The notes below the pieces were generated by a model that saw only the letters and a program-made list of their open reading frames with translations, was not told the origin of the DNA and did no database searches. A stretch of DNA of 64,000 nt from Methylomarinum sp964397365. GTDB taxonomy: Bacteria; Pseudomonadota; Gammaproteobacteria; Methylococcales; Methylomonadaceae. Below are positions 18,500 through 27,402 of this stretch, piece by piece; the stretch's first letter is position 1; each line of letters starts with the position of its first letter. A program made the translations under genes and the position numbers. Location of the stretch: contig CAYNIU010000001.1 in NCBI GenBank assembly GCA_964397365.1, forward strand, positions 1 to 64,000, read 5' to 3'.

Positions 18500-18578
18500 T
18501 GAAAATTTATAATGTGAAGGGTATATAAAATACAATATCAATAGAAATTTAATCACTGAATTCAGGATAGAATAAGTT

Positions 18579-19640
18579 GTGGAAATAACAAAAGAGTACT
18601 TTCAGGCCAATATTTTGATCGTTGATGATGAGCCTGCCAATGTAAAATTATTACATAAAATGTTGCAGCGAAAAGGGTATCAGAATGTTCAATACACAAC
18701 TGACCCACGGGAAGTGGAAGATTTATGTCGTAAAACCGAATTCGATGCTTTTTTGCTGGATATCAGAATGCCATATATTGATGGTTACGGCATAATGAAA
18801 ATGTTAAACAAACACTGCGTCAATGATTATTTGCCGGTACTGGTTCTTACCGCACAAACTGATCGGGAGACCCGGCTTAAAGCGCTGGAGATGGGGGCAA
18901 AAGATTTTTTGACCAAGCCTTTCGATCAACTTGAAGCCTTGACCCGACTGCATAATTTATTGGAAGTACGGTTGATGCATAAACGGGTTCGAAATCAGAA
19001 CCGGATTCTGGAGGAAGAAGTCAGGAGACGAACCCAGGAACTTTATGAAACCCGTCATGAAGTGATCAAACGGCTGGGACTTGCCGCCGAGTATCGCGAT
19101 AATGAAACTGGAAATCATATTATCAGGATGAGTCGCTATTCACAACTTCTGGCTTTAGAATACGGGCTTTCAGAAGAACAGGCGGAAACTATTTTAAATG
19201 CTGCGCCAATGCATGATATTGGAAAAATCGGTATTCCTGACAGGGTGTTGCTAAAACCCGGAAAACTGGATGCAGAAGAATGGAAAATCATGCAGTCTCA
19301 TGTGCATATCGGTGCAGAGATTCTATCTGGACACCAGTCCGACCTGATGGAAGCGGCAAGAATTATTGCGTTGCATCATCACGAAAAATGGGATGGCAGT
19401 GGTTATCCTGGAGGTTTGAAGGGTGATAATATCTCTATTGAAGGTCGAATTTGCGCTCTGGCCGATGTTTTTGATGCCTTGTTGTCTGCGCGACCATATA
19501 AAAAACCCTGGACGGTTGATCAGGCGCTGGATTTGATTGATGAGCAAGCAGGGCGGCATTTTGATCCACAATTGGCGCCGCTGATGCGAAAAATACTACC
19601 AGAAATTTTGAAAATCAAGGAACAGTTTTCAGATGAATAA
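18579..19640 (+). CDS. Response regulator with HD-GYP cyclic-di-GMP phosphodiesterase domain
   Basis: RpfG-type regulator of 353 aa. The receiver covers residues 11-130 (acceptor D61 in AFLLDIRMP, lysine in LTKPFD). A coiled linker leads to an HD-GYP domain with AAPMHDIGKIGIPD (HD pair) and HHEKWDGSGYPGGL (GYP loop), both intact, so hydrolysis of cyclic di-GMP is expected. A GTG start with AGGAT upstream is used. With the GGDEF protein two genes earlier, the operon holds both a maker and a breaker of the second messenger. Confidence 0.93.
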   Translation: MEITKEYFQANILIVDDEPANVKLLHKMLQRKGYQNVQYTTDPREVEDLCRKTEFDAFLLDIRMPYIDGYGIMKMLNKHCVNDYLPVLVLTAQTDRETRLKALEMGAKDFLTKPFDQLEALTRLHNLLEVRLMHKRVRNQNRILEEEVRRRTQELYETRHEVIKRLGLAAEYRDNETGNHIIRMSRYSQLLALEYGLSEEQAETILNAAPMHDIGKIGIPDRVLLKPGKLDAEEWKIMQSHVHIGAEILSGHQSDLMEAARIIALHHHEKWDGSGYPGGLKGDNISIEGRICALADVFDALLSARPYKKPWTVDQALDLIDEQAGRHFDPQLAPLMRKILPEILKIKEQFSDE

Positions 19641-19674
19641 GTTTTTTCCCAAGGTTTACTCATAGCGACTCAAA

Positions 19675-19779
19675 ATTAGGCGGAAGGGGCTTGGCAAAGA
19701 GCGCTGTAAATTCATTCAGGGAAGTTTGCGGGCGACATTCTTGCTGCCAACGCATCTGTCAGACACCCCGCCGCCTAAT
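19675..19779. repeat. Small inverted-repeat-bounded element
   Basis: Nine-base perfect inverted ends ATTAGGCGG (19675-19683) and CCGCCTAAT (19771-19779) enclose 87 bases with no coding potential. It lies in the gap between the converging HD-GYP and zinc-ribbon genes. No second copy is seen in this window. It may be a MITE-like relic or a transcription-end structure. Confidence 0.4.
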
Positions 19780-19838
19780 CTGACAAAGTACCGTTGTTCA
19801 TGTGTGATGGGTATATTAGAATCTGGAGTAATCAGGTA

Positions 19839-20498
19839 TTAATCAAATAATTTAAAAACCAGAGATGTCACCGATTCGATTAGGTCGGGTTGATAGCTTT
19901 TATGACTATATTGGGGTGACAGATTTTCAAAATCAGTTTGAATTTTTCGGGTATTTTTTTTAGCTTTCATGGCCTCTGATTTCTGGTTGTGCAGAATTTG
20001 CCCTCCAGCCTTTTTCCATTCCATTAAATGAGTGATTTGGCCACTTCCCAGCCAGATACCGTGTTGTTTGCATTGATTGATGATGACACCACTTCGGTAG
20101 CCAAAGTTGTTTCGTTTCATCCACCCCTGGCAAACCGGACATTTTATATATTTAATTTTTTTGTGATTCTGCTTTTGATAGCGATCTTTGTTGATGTTGC
20201 GCAGTAATTCCAGATTAATCTGGAAGACATTGGAAACTGAATATTCCAGCATCGTTTCTATTTCACCGGGGTCAAAAAACAGACCGAAACATTTTTGACA
20301 ATGTTCAATCAGCAATGAGTTGTTCAAGTCAATAGTTTGCAGGTGTGTATTACATTCAGGACAAATGCGTCTGGATTGTTTGTTGTTTACGTAGTATTGA
20401 AATTTTCCATGCAAATCAATATCGTTACGAACGCCACAATAACGACAGACATTGGTATTTGCAAGTAAAGGCGCTGAACAGCTTTTACAGTGGGACAT
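19839..20498 (-). CDS. Zinc-ribbon (TFIIB-type) protein
   Basis: 219 aa soluble protein built from several zinc ribbons: CKSC...CRYC at the N-terminus (residues 4-20), CPEC...CQKC (around 42-72) and CPVC...CKQHGIWLG (around 120-150). The second and third fit the zf-TFIIB pattern with trailing FGLFFDPGE/GIWLGSG. The C-terminal ~50 residues are basic, then polar. It starts one base after the stop of the SPFH gene upstream, so the two are one transcription unit. Proteins of this pattern are often found next to SPFH 'virion core' proteins; the molecular role is unknown. Confidence 0.75.
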   Translation of the reverse strand: MSHCKSCSAPLLANTNVCRYCGVRNDIDLHGKFQYYVNNKQSRRICPECNTHLQTIDLNNSLLIEHCQKCFGLFFDPGEIETMLEYSVSNVFQINLELLRNINKDRYQKQNHKKIKYIKCPVCQGWMKRNNFGYRSGVIINQCKQHGIWLGSGQITHLMEWKKAGGQILHNQKSEAMKAKKNTRKIQTDFENLSPQYSHKSYQPDLIESVTSLVFKLFD

Positions 20499-20499
20499 G

Positions 20500-21516
20500 T
20501 TATAAATGATCCAGAATCTGTTGTTTTTTAGCCGAATATTCCGCTTCTGAAATCAACTCGGCCTCAAACATTTTTTTAAGTTGTGCCAACTTGGTCATCG
20601 GATCTTTGTCCGTACGGGTGGTTTGCGGTGCTGATATATTGCTACTCATTGAGTGCGCCATATTTTGTCCAAAGCCGATTCCGGCGCCCAGCCCCATGCC
20701 CATACCGGCGCCTCCACCTTCATTTCGGGCGGCTTCACGCAGGGCTTCCAGTTGTTGTACCTTAGCGTAGTCGAGTCCGACAGCTTGCGCGGCCTGGGCT
20801 TCCGCTGTCAGGTCGGCGATACGGTTGATGCGTTTTAAGGTTTGATCATCAAAATCAGTGCCTTCAATTCTAAAATCAGTAATATCAAATCCCAGTTTGC
20901 GGAAAGTCATCGACAGTTTGATAGAAATCCCGTGAGCGATTTCTTCACGATTAGCATCAATCTCGGCATAGCTGTATTGGCTTTCTGCCAGATAATCAGA
21001 AACGGGGTGAATAATGCGGGCAGACATGATGTCGCGGAAGTCATCAACATAAAATTGCTGGCGACTGCCGACTATATTGACGAAAAAATCTTTTGGATCG
21101 TAAATGCGGTAACTGTAATTACCGTAAGCTTTAAGACCTACCGGAAATTTATATTTGGGATCCTGATATTTGATCGGGGAAGTCGTCCCCCATTTTTGAT
21201 CGATAATTTTGCTTTTGCGGTAAAAGTAAATGCCCACCTTATGCTCACTTTCAAAAAACTGCATAAATTTTTTGATTGTGGTCCAGAATGGAATATTGGC
21301 AGTTTTCAGATTGATAAGGCACTCTTCATCAATCACTGCTTGAACTTTACCTTCATAGACAAAAATACAACCCTGACCCGGGCCTACAATCAATTTTGAG
21401 GCATTTTTGATTTCGTTGCCGTTTTCTGTCCATTGGCCCAAAATTAGGCCGGGATTCGGGTTTTTCCATTCTATAACTGAACGGAGCTGGTGTTTAATAC
21501 CATTTATGATAGACAT
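20500..21516 (-). CDS. SPFH/virion-core-type protein with C-terminal SHOCT motif
   Basis: 338 aa. Residues about 25-240 form an SPFH (band 7) domain of the soluble YdjI/'virion core protein' subgroup: GPGQGCIFVYEGKVQ, TTSPIKYQDPKY, an inner IVGSRQQFYVDDFRD segment. A helical stretch rich in Ala (LTAEAQAAQAVGLDYAKVQ) leads to a Gly-Met-rich linker (around 270-290) and a C-terminal SHOCT-like motif (LAQLKKMFEAELISEAEYSAKK). There is no signal peptide or membrane helix. It is coupled to the downstream zinc-ribbon gene. Family function is poorly understood; membrane-stress or scaffolding roles are only suggested. Confidence 0.82.
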   Translation of the reverse strand: MSIINGIKHQLRSVIEWKNPNPGLILGQWTENGNEIKNASKLIVGPGQGCIFVYEGKVQAVIDEECLINLKTANIPFWTTIKKFMQFFESEHKVGIYFYRKSKIIDQKWGTTSPIKYQDPKYKFPVGLKAYGNYSYRIYDPKDFFVNIVGSRQQFYVDDFRDIMSARIIHPVSDYLAESQYSYAEIDANREEIAHGISIKLSMTFRKLGFDITDFRIEGTDFDDQTLKRINRIADLTAEAQAAQAVGLDYAKVQQLEALREAARNEGGGAGMGMGLGAGIGFGQNMAHSMSSNISAPQTTRTDKDPMTKLAQLKKMFEAELISEAEYSAKKQQILDHL

Positions 21517-21663
21517 AGCAACCTCAGGTTATGGCGAATGAGCCTGGAAAGTTCAGATATGGAGATAAAAAGATCAATTTTAAAGCTGTTCTTTGCGGTA
21601 TCATATTGCAGGTTAGGGAGAAATGGAATGCTTAAACCGTTAAATTGTATTATTGACGCATAG

Positions 21664-21814
21664 CTAATTACTCAGCGTAATTAATTGACCGGAAAGTCTT
21701 CAATCAGTTGCTTGTGGAAGAAGCGCAGGTGGTGCGGAGGTCACATTCAAGCCTGCATGGCGTCTTCTGGAGTCAGTGACTGATATTAAATGCCTATATC
21801 CGCTGAGCAGTTAC
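21664..21814. repeat. MITE-like repeat family A, copy 1
   Basis: About 151 bases with imperfect 14-base terminal inverted repeats: CTAATTACTCAGCG at the left and CGCTGAGCAGTTAC at the right (11 of 14 pair). Internal blocks GTCTTCAATCAGTTGCTTGT and GACTGATATTAAATG recur in the copy at 40.3 kb. It fills most of the 324-base gap between the SPFH gene and the gamma-carbonic anhydrase gene. Non-coding. Confidence 0.8.
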
Positions 21815-21840
21815 AAGTATAGTAAATATCTGGAGAATCT

Positions 21841-22380
21841 GTGGCGATTAGAAAATTTAAAAACACTCAGGCAAAAATGGGTTCCCGTGTTTATATTGAT
21901 GACAGTGCGCAAGTGATCGGCGATGTCGAACTTGGTGATGATGTCTCTATATGGCCAATGGCCGTTGTTCGTGGTGATGTGGAAAGTATTGTCGTTGGTG
22001 CTGAAACCAATATTCAGGACGGCTCGGTATTGCATGTATCTCATGCGGGTGACTTTTCTCCGCAAAGCTATCCGCTGATTATCGGTAAAGGCGTGACTAT
22101 TGGGCATAACGCTGTGGTGCATGCTTGTACTGTAGGCGATTATTGTTTGATTGGCATTGGCGCCATTATTCTGGATGGCGCAGTGCTGGAAGATTATGTC
22201 ATGTTAGGCGCTGGGGCGTTGGTAACGTCTGGAAAAAAACTGCAAAGTGGTTATTTGTATGTTGGCGCACCGGCCAAACAGGTCAGGCCATTGACGGAAG
22301 CGGAAATGCGCTTTCTGGAATATTCCGCCAGGCATTATGTTGAATTAAAAAATGAGCACAGAGACGATAATGAAATATAG
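21841..22380 (+). CDS. Gamma-class carbonic anhydrase-like protein
   Basis: Left-handed beta-helix hexapeptide-repeat protein (179 aa) of the YrdA/gamma-carbonic anhydrase family, a cytoplasmic trimer with a metal at the subunit interface. The repeats run from about residue 15 to 155. Metal-ligand histidines are in VLHVSHAG and in IGHNAVVHAC. Many members have no demonstrated carbonic anhydrase activity. Start is GTG at 21841 with TGGAG seven bases upstream. The family A repeat ends 26 bases before it, so its promoter may lie in or at the edge of that repeat. Confidence 0.88.
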   Translation: MAIRKFKNTQAKMGSRVYIDDSAQVIGDVELGDDVSIWPMAVVRGDVESIVVGAETNIQDGSVLHVSHAGDFSPQSYPLIIGKGVTIGHNAVVHACTVGDYCLIGIGAIILDGAVLEDYVMLGAGALVTSGKKLQSGYLYVGAPAKQVRPLTEAEMRFLEYSARHYVELKNEHRDDNEI

Positions 22381-22415
22381 CAATCGCGGTTAAATAACGT
22401 TCATGCGGGTGTGAA

Positions 22416-22712
22416 TCATTCCTGCACCAATATCCAGGGTTTGACTACGACCGCCCAGACAACGGTATTATTGTCAATCCATTTTTTGGCTTGGTCATCG
22501 GAAACCAGGGTCACTGTATTGTTTTGCATCCATTGTTGTACCAGGGGTTTATTATCTTTGGAAAATTGATAGGCGACTTCTACCAGGTCAAGATCGTCGG
22601 CCACAAAAACAGCCAGTCCAGCCGCAAAAAAACGTTGCAATTGTGGCCAGGGAATTTGCGAAGTTTCCAGGTTGACTTTTTCTTTGTCTACATCTATTCC
22701 GGCTTTTGACAT
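22416..22712 (-). CDS. DUF2288-like small protein
   Basis: 98 aa soluble protein, resembling DUF2288: an NLETSQIPWPQLQRFFAAG opening, a central DLVEVAYQFSKDN, and a C-terminal VVWAVVVKPWILVQE. No function is known for the family. It converges on the gamma-carbonic anhydrase gene with a 35-base gap and is divergent from the TPR-like gene. Confidence 0.75.
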   Translation of the reverse strand: MSKAGIDVDKEKVNLETSQIPWPQLQRFFAAGLAVFVADDLDLVEVAYQFSKDNKPLVQQWMQNNTVTLVSDDQAKKWIDNNTVVWAVVVKPWILVQE

Positions 22713-22802
22713 TTTAAGGTTTCTCTGATGAATGATGCTGTTGTACCATTTGCGATCATTTTAAAATAATAACGATAATATATTCACTACTGAGGGTACC
22801 GA

Positions 22803-23639
22803 ATGTCAATTTTAAGTTCATTAACAAAAGGTTCAACATTAAAAGCTGCAATCAAGCAGGTTACCGAAGCCCGACAGGCCGAAGGCGGTAAAGCGGAACA
22901 ATTATTCAGGAGCGCCTATCAGGGTTTTGCCAAAGTGATTGCGGGTGACTTGAATACTTCTGAGGCATTATATCACTGGGGGTTTGCATTGTTACATGAG
23001 GCTAAAAACAAGGATGTTGAGCAAGCCAGCGCCTTGTATCGGGATGCTATTGACAAGTTTTCTTTTTGTCTGTTGGTGGCGCCCAGTCATTTGGGAGCGG
23101 CGATTGATGGCGGAGTAGCTTATATGGATCTGGCGCGTATCAATAAGGTGGATTCCACGGATAAATTGTATGATAAGGCGATGGTTTTTTTTGAGAAAGC
23201 CGGGAAAATTCAAAAAGGCAGTGCTGCGTACAACCTGGCTTGTATTTATGCGTTACGCGGTAATGAAGCTGCTTGTTTAAAGGCTTTGGAGTTGGCAAAA
23301 CAATGTGGAAGTATGCCGAATGAGAGTGAGGTGATGAATGACCCTGATATGGCTTCGGTCAAGGATACGAAATGGTTTCAGGAATTTTTGGGAACAGTCG
23401 CTGTAGCACAGGCTGAGGCGGTGGAAAATGATCGTAGATCCCGAAGGGGGCTGAAGAAGGTGGATGAGGTCAAGTTGGATCTGCCTCCGCGTCCGACCGA
23501 TTCCATGTTAAGGCGACATTTTGACTCTATGGTGGCGGCGGAACTAGAAAAACACCGGGAGCTTGAAGAGCAGAAGAAAAAAGAAGCGTTGGAAAAGATA
23601 GAAAAAAAGAAGTCTGAGAAATTTGATTATTATAAATAG
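22803..23639 (+). CDS. TPR-like repeat protein of unknown function
   Basis: 278 aa, all-helical and soluble. Residues about 30-190 contain helix pairs typical of tetratricopeptide repeats (LYHWGFALLHEA, YDKAMVFFEKAGKIQKGSAAYNLACIYALRG). The C-terminal ~60 residues form a highly charged Lys/Glu coiled coil (LEEQKKKEALEKIEKKK). No signal peptide or membrane segment. TPR proteins usually act as protein-binding scaffolds; the partner is unknown. It converges on the DUF1415 gene with only four bases between the stops. Confidence 0.75.
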   Translation: MSILSSLTKGSTLKAAIKQVTEARQAEGGKAEQLFRSAYQGFAKVIAGDLNTSEALYHWGFALLHEAKNKDVEQASALYRDAIDKFSFCLLVAPSHLGAAIDGGVAYMDLARINKVDSTDKLYDKAMVFFEKAGKIQKGSAAYNLACIYALRGNEAACLKALELAKQCGSMPNESEVMNDPDMASVKDTKWFQEFLGTVAVAQAEAVENDRRSRRGLKKVDEVKLDLPPRPTDSMLRRHFDSMVAAELEKHRELEEQKKKEALEKIEKKKSEKFDYYK

Positions 23640-23643
23640 GCGG

Positions 23644-24192
23644 CTAATTATCCGAAAGGCAGACGGCAAGAATCGCCTGCAGTTTTTGCGTACCCAGTTG
23701 GCGGGTTAACTGAATATTTTTGGAAGGAATGTTTTCTGGATTAGGATAGTTTTCCAGCACACGTTCAATACTGGTTTCCCTGATAATATGAAGCATTGGA
23801 TAAGGTGAGCGGTTGGTGTAGTTGGCGGCATCATCTTTAGCGCTGTTTGCAAAGCGGTATTGAGGATGAAAACTGGCCAATTGGTAAATACCTTCATAGC
23901 CTTGGTCAATCAACAATTGTTGGGCTATATCAAGAAAATTGAGAAATGCATCAAAGCTGCGCAGTCCGTCAGGAAAAATAAGCAGAGTGGTTTCTGTAGC
24001 AGGGTTGGAATCCAGATACTCGCATTCTGTAGCCAGTGCGGTCAGGAAGTTTTCTGAACTGTCGTCGGCGATGACGGTGAAATGAATACTGTCTTTTTGG
24101 TATTCCCGGTGAGCAAATGGACAGATATTGTATTCAATGACAAATGATTTCAACCATTGACAGGTTGAAGCGATAGCAGGGTGTGTGTTCAC
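23644..24192 (-). CDS. DUF1415 family protein
   Basis: 182 aa soluble protein with DUF1415 signatures: CQWLKSFVIEYNICPFAHRE at the N-terminus, LLIFPDGLRSFDAFLNFLD in the middle, and a FHPQYRFANSAKDDAANYTN block followed by RSPYPMLHIIRE. The conserved Cys and His residues could bind a metal, but no activity is established. It is followed by no operon partner on its strand. Confidence 0.82.
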   Translation of the reverse strand: MNTHPAIASTCQWLKSFVIEYNICPFAHREYQKDSIHFTVIADDSSENFLTALATECEYLDSNPATETTLLIFPDGLRSFDAFLNFLDIAQQLLIDQGYEGIYQLASFHPQYRFANSAKDDAANYTNRSPYPMLHIIRETSIERVLENYPNPENIPSKNIQLTRQLGTQKLQAILAVCLSDN

Positions 24193-24332
24193 ATTTTATT
24201 TCCTGGTTGCTTCGCAGGGTTTCAGTAGCAGTGATATTGACCCATGCACTGTAAAATCAGCCACTAACTGTAACCTGGCGAAGTGTAAAAAAAGCCCTGA
24301 ATGGAAGGAAAACGAAATAAGTTGAACATTGC

Positions 24333-24800
24333 CTAAGTGTGGCTTGTGCCTTCAGCAATGCGTTTTTCTCTTTCTTCTCGGGCGTGTTCCAGTTTTGAAA
24401 AAACACGCAGAATATCTGTAGCCGATAAAATGCCTACCAGTTTTTCATTTTTTATGACGGGCAAAGCGCCGATTTTATGATCGGCCATAATGCCGGCGGC
24501 TTCAGAAGCCATTGTATCGGGGGTAACGGTGATTATGCCGCGGCGCATAATATTCATAACCTTTTTCGGGATAACATGTAGCTCACTGCTTTGGCTGCTG
24601 CCTTCGATAGCATTGGAGTTACTTTTGGGCCCCAGAGCTTTGTACATATCACGGTCAGAAACAATACCAACGACTTTGCCTTTTTCAACAACGGGTAAAT
24701 GGCGAACTTTTTCGTAATGAATCAAAAAAAACACACGATCTATCATGTCGTGCGGGTCAACGGTAAAAACTTTTGAAGTCATTAGTTCTTCGACGCGCAT
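24333..24800 (-). CDS. Two-CBS-domain protein
   Basis: 155 aa consisting of a tandem CBS pair (Bateman module). Repeat 1 is about residues 1-60 (MTSKVFTVDPHD...VVGIVSDRDMY) and repeat 2 about 80-140 (MRRGIITVTPDT...LVGILSATDILR). No effector domain is fused. Such modules bind adenine nucleotides and regulate a partner protein; the partner is not evident here. The RBS region reads GAGGAG just upstream of the ATG at 24800. Confidence 0.88.
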   Translation of the reverse strand: MRVEELMTSKVFTVDPHDMIDRVFFLIHYEKVRHLPVVEKGKVVGIVSDRDMYKALGPKSNSNAIEGSSQSSELHVIPKKVMNIMRRGIITVTPDTMASEAAGIMADHKIGALPVIKNEKLVGILSATDILRVFSKLEHAREEREKRIAEGTSHT

Positions 24801-25124
24801 GAAATTTACTCCTCATAAAATTAGCCGAATAAGAATAAGGAAAAACGTCTCCTTTGACAAGAGATAAAGCAAATAATCAGCAATTAAGATAAAATACCAG
24901 ATTAGTTATGTGCGGGGGCTGGCATCACATCCATTTTCTTTTGACGAATGATATACCCTAAAAGTTGTTGAAATTTCGGGTTGATATTGTGTTCTTACCC
25001 GTCGGTATGAAAATGGTGCTGTACTGGTTGCCCGATAATGCTTAAATGTTAATTATATTGGCGGTTAACGCCTTAATCAGGGGGTTCTGTAACAGAATCT
25101 TCATATGCTTCTGGAGTTGTTTAT
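24801..25124. other. Divergent intergenic region, CBS gene / adk
   Basis: 324 bases without a gene. It must hold promoters for the CBS gene (minus) and adk (plus). The only structure I see is a short GGCGTTAACGCC-like inverted motif (GGCGGTTAACGCC) about 60 bases before adk. CTGGAG lies about nine bases before the adk start codon as ribosome-binding site. Confidence 0.4.
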
Positions 25125-25763
25125 ATGCGTATTATCCTTCTAGGTAGTCCGGGTTCAGGTAAAGGTACACAGGCACAGTTTATTACTGAAAAATATGCGA
25201 TTCCGCAAATTTCAACGGGTGATATGCTGCGTGCTGCAGTGCGTGAAGGGTCTCCTTTGGGACTGGAGGCAAAAAAAGTTATGGATGCTGGTGGACTGGT
25301 ATCAGATAAAATTATCCTAGGGTTGATTAAAGAACGTATTGCACAGGAAGATTGTAGTAATGGCTTTTTACTGGATGGTTTTCCACGCACTATTGCTCAG
25401 GCAGAAGGATTGCAAAAAATGGGAGTGGATATAGATTATGTTGTGGAAATCGTCGTTGATGATGAAGAAATCATTAAACGTATGGCAGGCAGACGGGTAC
25501 ACCCAGCTTCCGGGCGGACTTACCATATAGAATATAATCCGCCTAAACGGGAAGGGATTGATGATGTGACTGGTGAACCTCTGGTTCAGAGGGATGATGA
25601 TAAAGAGGATACTGTACGTAAACGATTACATGTTTATCATGAGCAGACCCAGCCATTAGTGGGTTATTATGCTGACCCTGCACAATCGTCAAAATTTGTT
25701 TCTATAGCCGGTATCGGTACAGTCAGTGAAATTACCGACAAGGTTTTTGCTGTGCTGACTTAG
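25125..25763 (+). CDS. adk: Adenylate kinase
   Basis: Interconverts AMP + ATP and 2 ADP in the cytoplasm. The P-loop GSPGSGKGT is at residues 7-15, followed by the AMP-binding segment PQISTGDMLRAAV. DGFPRT lies near 85, and the lid begins with GRRVHPASGRTYH. The lid lacks zinc-binding cysteines, as usual for gammaproteobacterial enzymes. Length 212 aa is standard. Confidence 0.97.
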   Translation: MRIILLGSPGSGKGTQAQFITEKYAIPQISTGDMLRAAVREGSPLGLEAKKVMDAGGLVSDKIILGLIKERIAQEDCSNGFLLDGFPRTIAQAEGLQKMGVDIDYVVEIVVDDEEIIKRMAGRRVHPASGRTYHIEYNPPKREGIDDVTGEPLVQRDDDKEDTVRKRLHVYHEQTQPLVGYYADPAQSSKFVSIAGIGTVSEITDKVFAVLT

Positions 25764-25822
25764 GGATTCGCTGATTTATTCGCGATTCCTGTGGCGCAAG
25801 GATGCGCTACCACGGTACAGTT
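25764..25822. repeat. Repeat family D copy (TTTATTCGCGATTCC block)
   Basis: Directly after the adk stop. The block GATTCGCTGATTTATTCGC, then ATTCCTGTGGCGCAAGGATG, recurs in reverse complement at about 37.46-37.50 kb and partly at 7.95 kb. It lies in the 220-base adk-leuC gap. It contains no open frame of note. Confidence 0.55.
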
Positions 25823-25983
25823 GTTGTATGCGGCTCAACTTGCGCCAGTTGTCGAACTTATTCCGTGCAGGTTTTTTAGCAGATCTTTTACTAGAGTCTG
25901 GGCGCATGATTTATTTACATAAGCAGTTCTGCCGGGAGTGATATTTCCCCGCTGAAGCTGTAACAAATACAAGAAAGAGAACA

Positions 25984-27402
25984 ATGACAGGTAAAACTTT
26001 ATACGACAAATTATGGGAAGACCATGTTGTCCAAACAGATGAAGATGGTTCATCTTTGATTTATATTGATCGACAGTTAGTTCATGAAGTGACCTCGCCA
26101 CAAGCTTTTGAAGGTTTGCGGTTGACAGGCAGAAAACCATGGCGTACAGAGAGAAATCTGGCTGTTGCAGATCATAATGTGCCAACTACAGACCGAGACA
26201 AAGGTATTGCCGATCCGGTGTCGCGGTTACAGGTTGAAACGCTGGAAAAAAATTGTGCCGAATTTGCTATTACTGAGTTTGATATGAGTGATATACGACA
26301 AGGAATTGTGCATGTCGTCGGGCCAGAGCAGGGGGCAACCCTGCCGGGTATGACCGTAGTTTGCGGTGACTCTCATACATCGACGCACGGTGCTTCGGCA
26401 GCTCTGGCTTTTGGTATTGGCACATCCGAGGTTGAACATGCTCTGGCAACACAATGTTTAACCCAGAAAAAGTCAAAAAATCTATTGATAAAGGTAAATG
26501 GAAAAACCCGGCCAGGTGTAGGTGCTAAAGATATTGCCTTGGCAATTATTGGTAAAATCGGTACTGCGGGGGGAACCGGTTATGCGATTGAATTTGCTGG
26601 TGAAGCCATTACCGCCCTGTCTATGGAGGGTCGGATGACAGTCTGTAATATGGCTATTGAAGCCGGCGCCCGGGCGGGATTGATTGCCGCCGATGATATT
26701 ACTATAGATTATTATCGCGATCGTCCCTTAGCACCTAAAGGTGAACATTGGTTTATGGCGGTGAGAGCCTGGGAAAAATTGCATTCTGACGCTGATGCGG
26801 TCTTTGATAAAACAGTTGAACTGGATGCCTCTGAAATCAAGCCGCAGGTGACCTGGGGCACTTCGCCGGAACAAGTGGTGGCTGTTGATGAGGCTGTGCC
26901 TGATCCAGTTTTGGAAGCCGATGAAGTGAAACGGCAGGGTATGACTCGTGCATTGGAATATATGGGGTTAAAAGGGGGGCAAAAGGTTATTGATATTCAC
27001 TTGGACAAGGTTTTTATTGGTTCCTGTACTAATTCCAGGATTGAAGACCTGAGGCAGGCTGCGAAAGTGGCGCAAGGAAAAAAAGTGGCCAAAAATATCA
27101 AGCTGGCTATGGTTGTGCCTGGCTCGGGTTTGGTAAAGCAACAGGCTGAACAGGAAGGTCTGGATAAGATTTTTATTGAAGCCGGTTTTGAATGGCGCGA
27201 CCCGGGGTGTTCTATGTGTCTGGCGATGAATGCTGACCGCTTGGCCTCTGGTGAACGCTGTGCTTCAACATCCAACCGTAATTTTGAAGGGCGCCAGGGG
27301 TATGGTGGGCGAACTCATTTGGTGAGTCCTGAGATGGCGGCTGCGGCGGCAATTGCCGGTCATTTTGTCAATATTGCGGAACTGGAAGGAGTGACTCAAT
27401 GA
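25984..27402 (+). CDS. leuC: 3-isopropylmalate dehydratase large subunit
   Basis: Aconitase-family subunit that isomerises 2- to 3-isopropylmalate in leucine synthesis. The three [4Fe-4S] ligands are C348 (GSCTNS), C409 and C412 (GCSMC). Other landmarks are HVVGPEQG, CGDSHTSTHGA and the terminal NRNFEGRQGYGGRTHLVSP. Length 472 aa is typical. It overlaps leuD by four bases (ATGA), indicating translational coupling of the two subunits. Confidence 0.97.
   Translation: MTGKTLYDKLWEDHVVQTDEDGSSLIYIDRQLVHEVTSPQAFEGLRLTGRKPWRTERNLAVADHNVPTTDRDKGIADPVSRLQVETLEKNCAEFAITEFDMSDIRQGIVHVVGPEQGATLPGMTVVCGDSHTSTHGASAALAFGIGTSEVEHALATQCLTQKKSKNLLIKVNGKTRPGVGAKDIALAIIGKIGTAGGTGYAIEFAGEAITALSMEGRMTVCNMAIEAGARAGLIAADDITIDYYRDRPLAPKGEHWFMAVRAWEKLHSDADAVFDKTVELDASEIKPQVTWGTSPEQVVAVDEAVPDPVLEADEVKRQGMTRALEYMGLKGGQKVIDIHLDKVFIGSCTNSRIEDLRQAAKVAQGKKVAKNIKLAMVVPGSGLVKQQAEQEGLDKIFIEAGFEWRDPGCSMCLAMNADRLASGERCASTSNRNFEGRQGYGGRTHLVSPEMAAAAAIAGHFVNIAELEGVTQ

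Noticed and set aside
19675..19779. Possible integron attC-like site (GCCTAA/TTAGGC arms)
   Set aside because: The arm order is inverted relative to attC sites and there is no integrase or cassette array.
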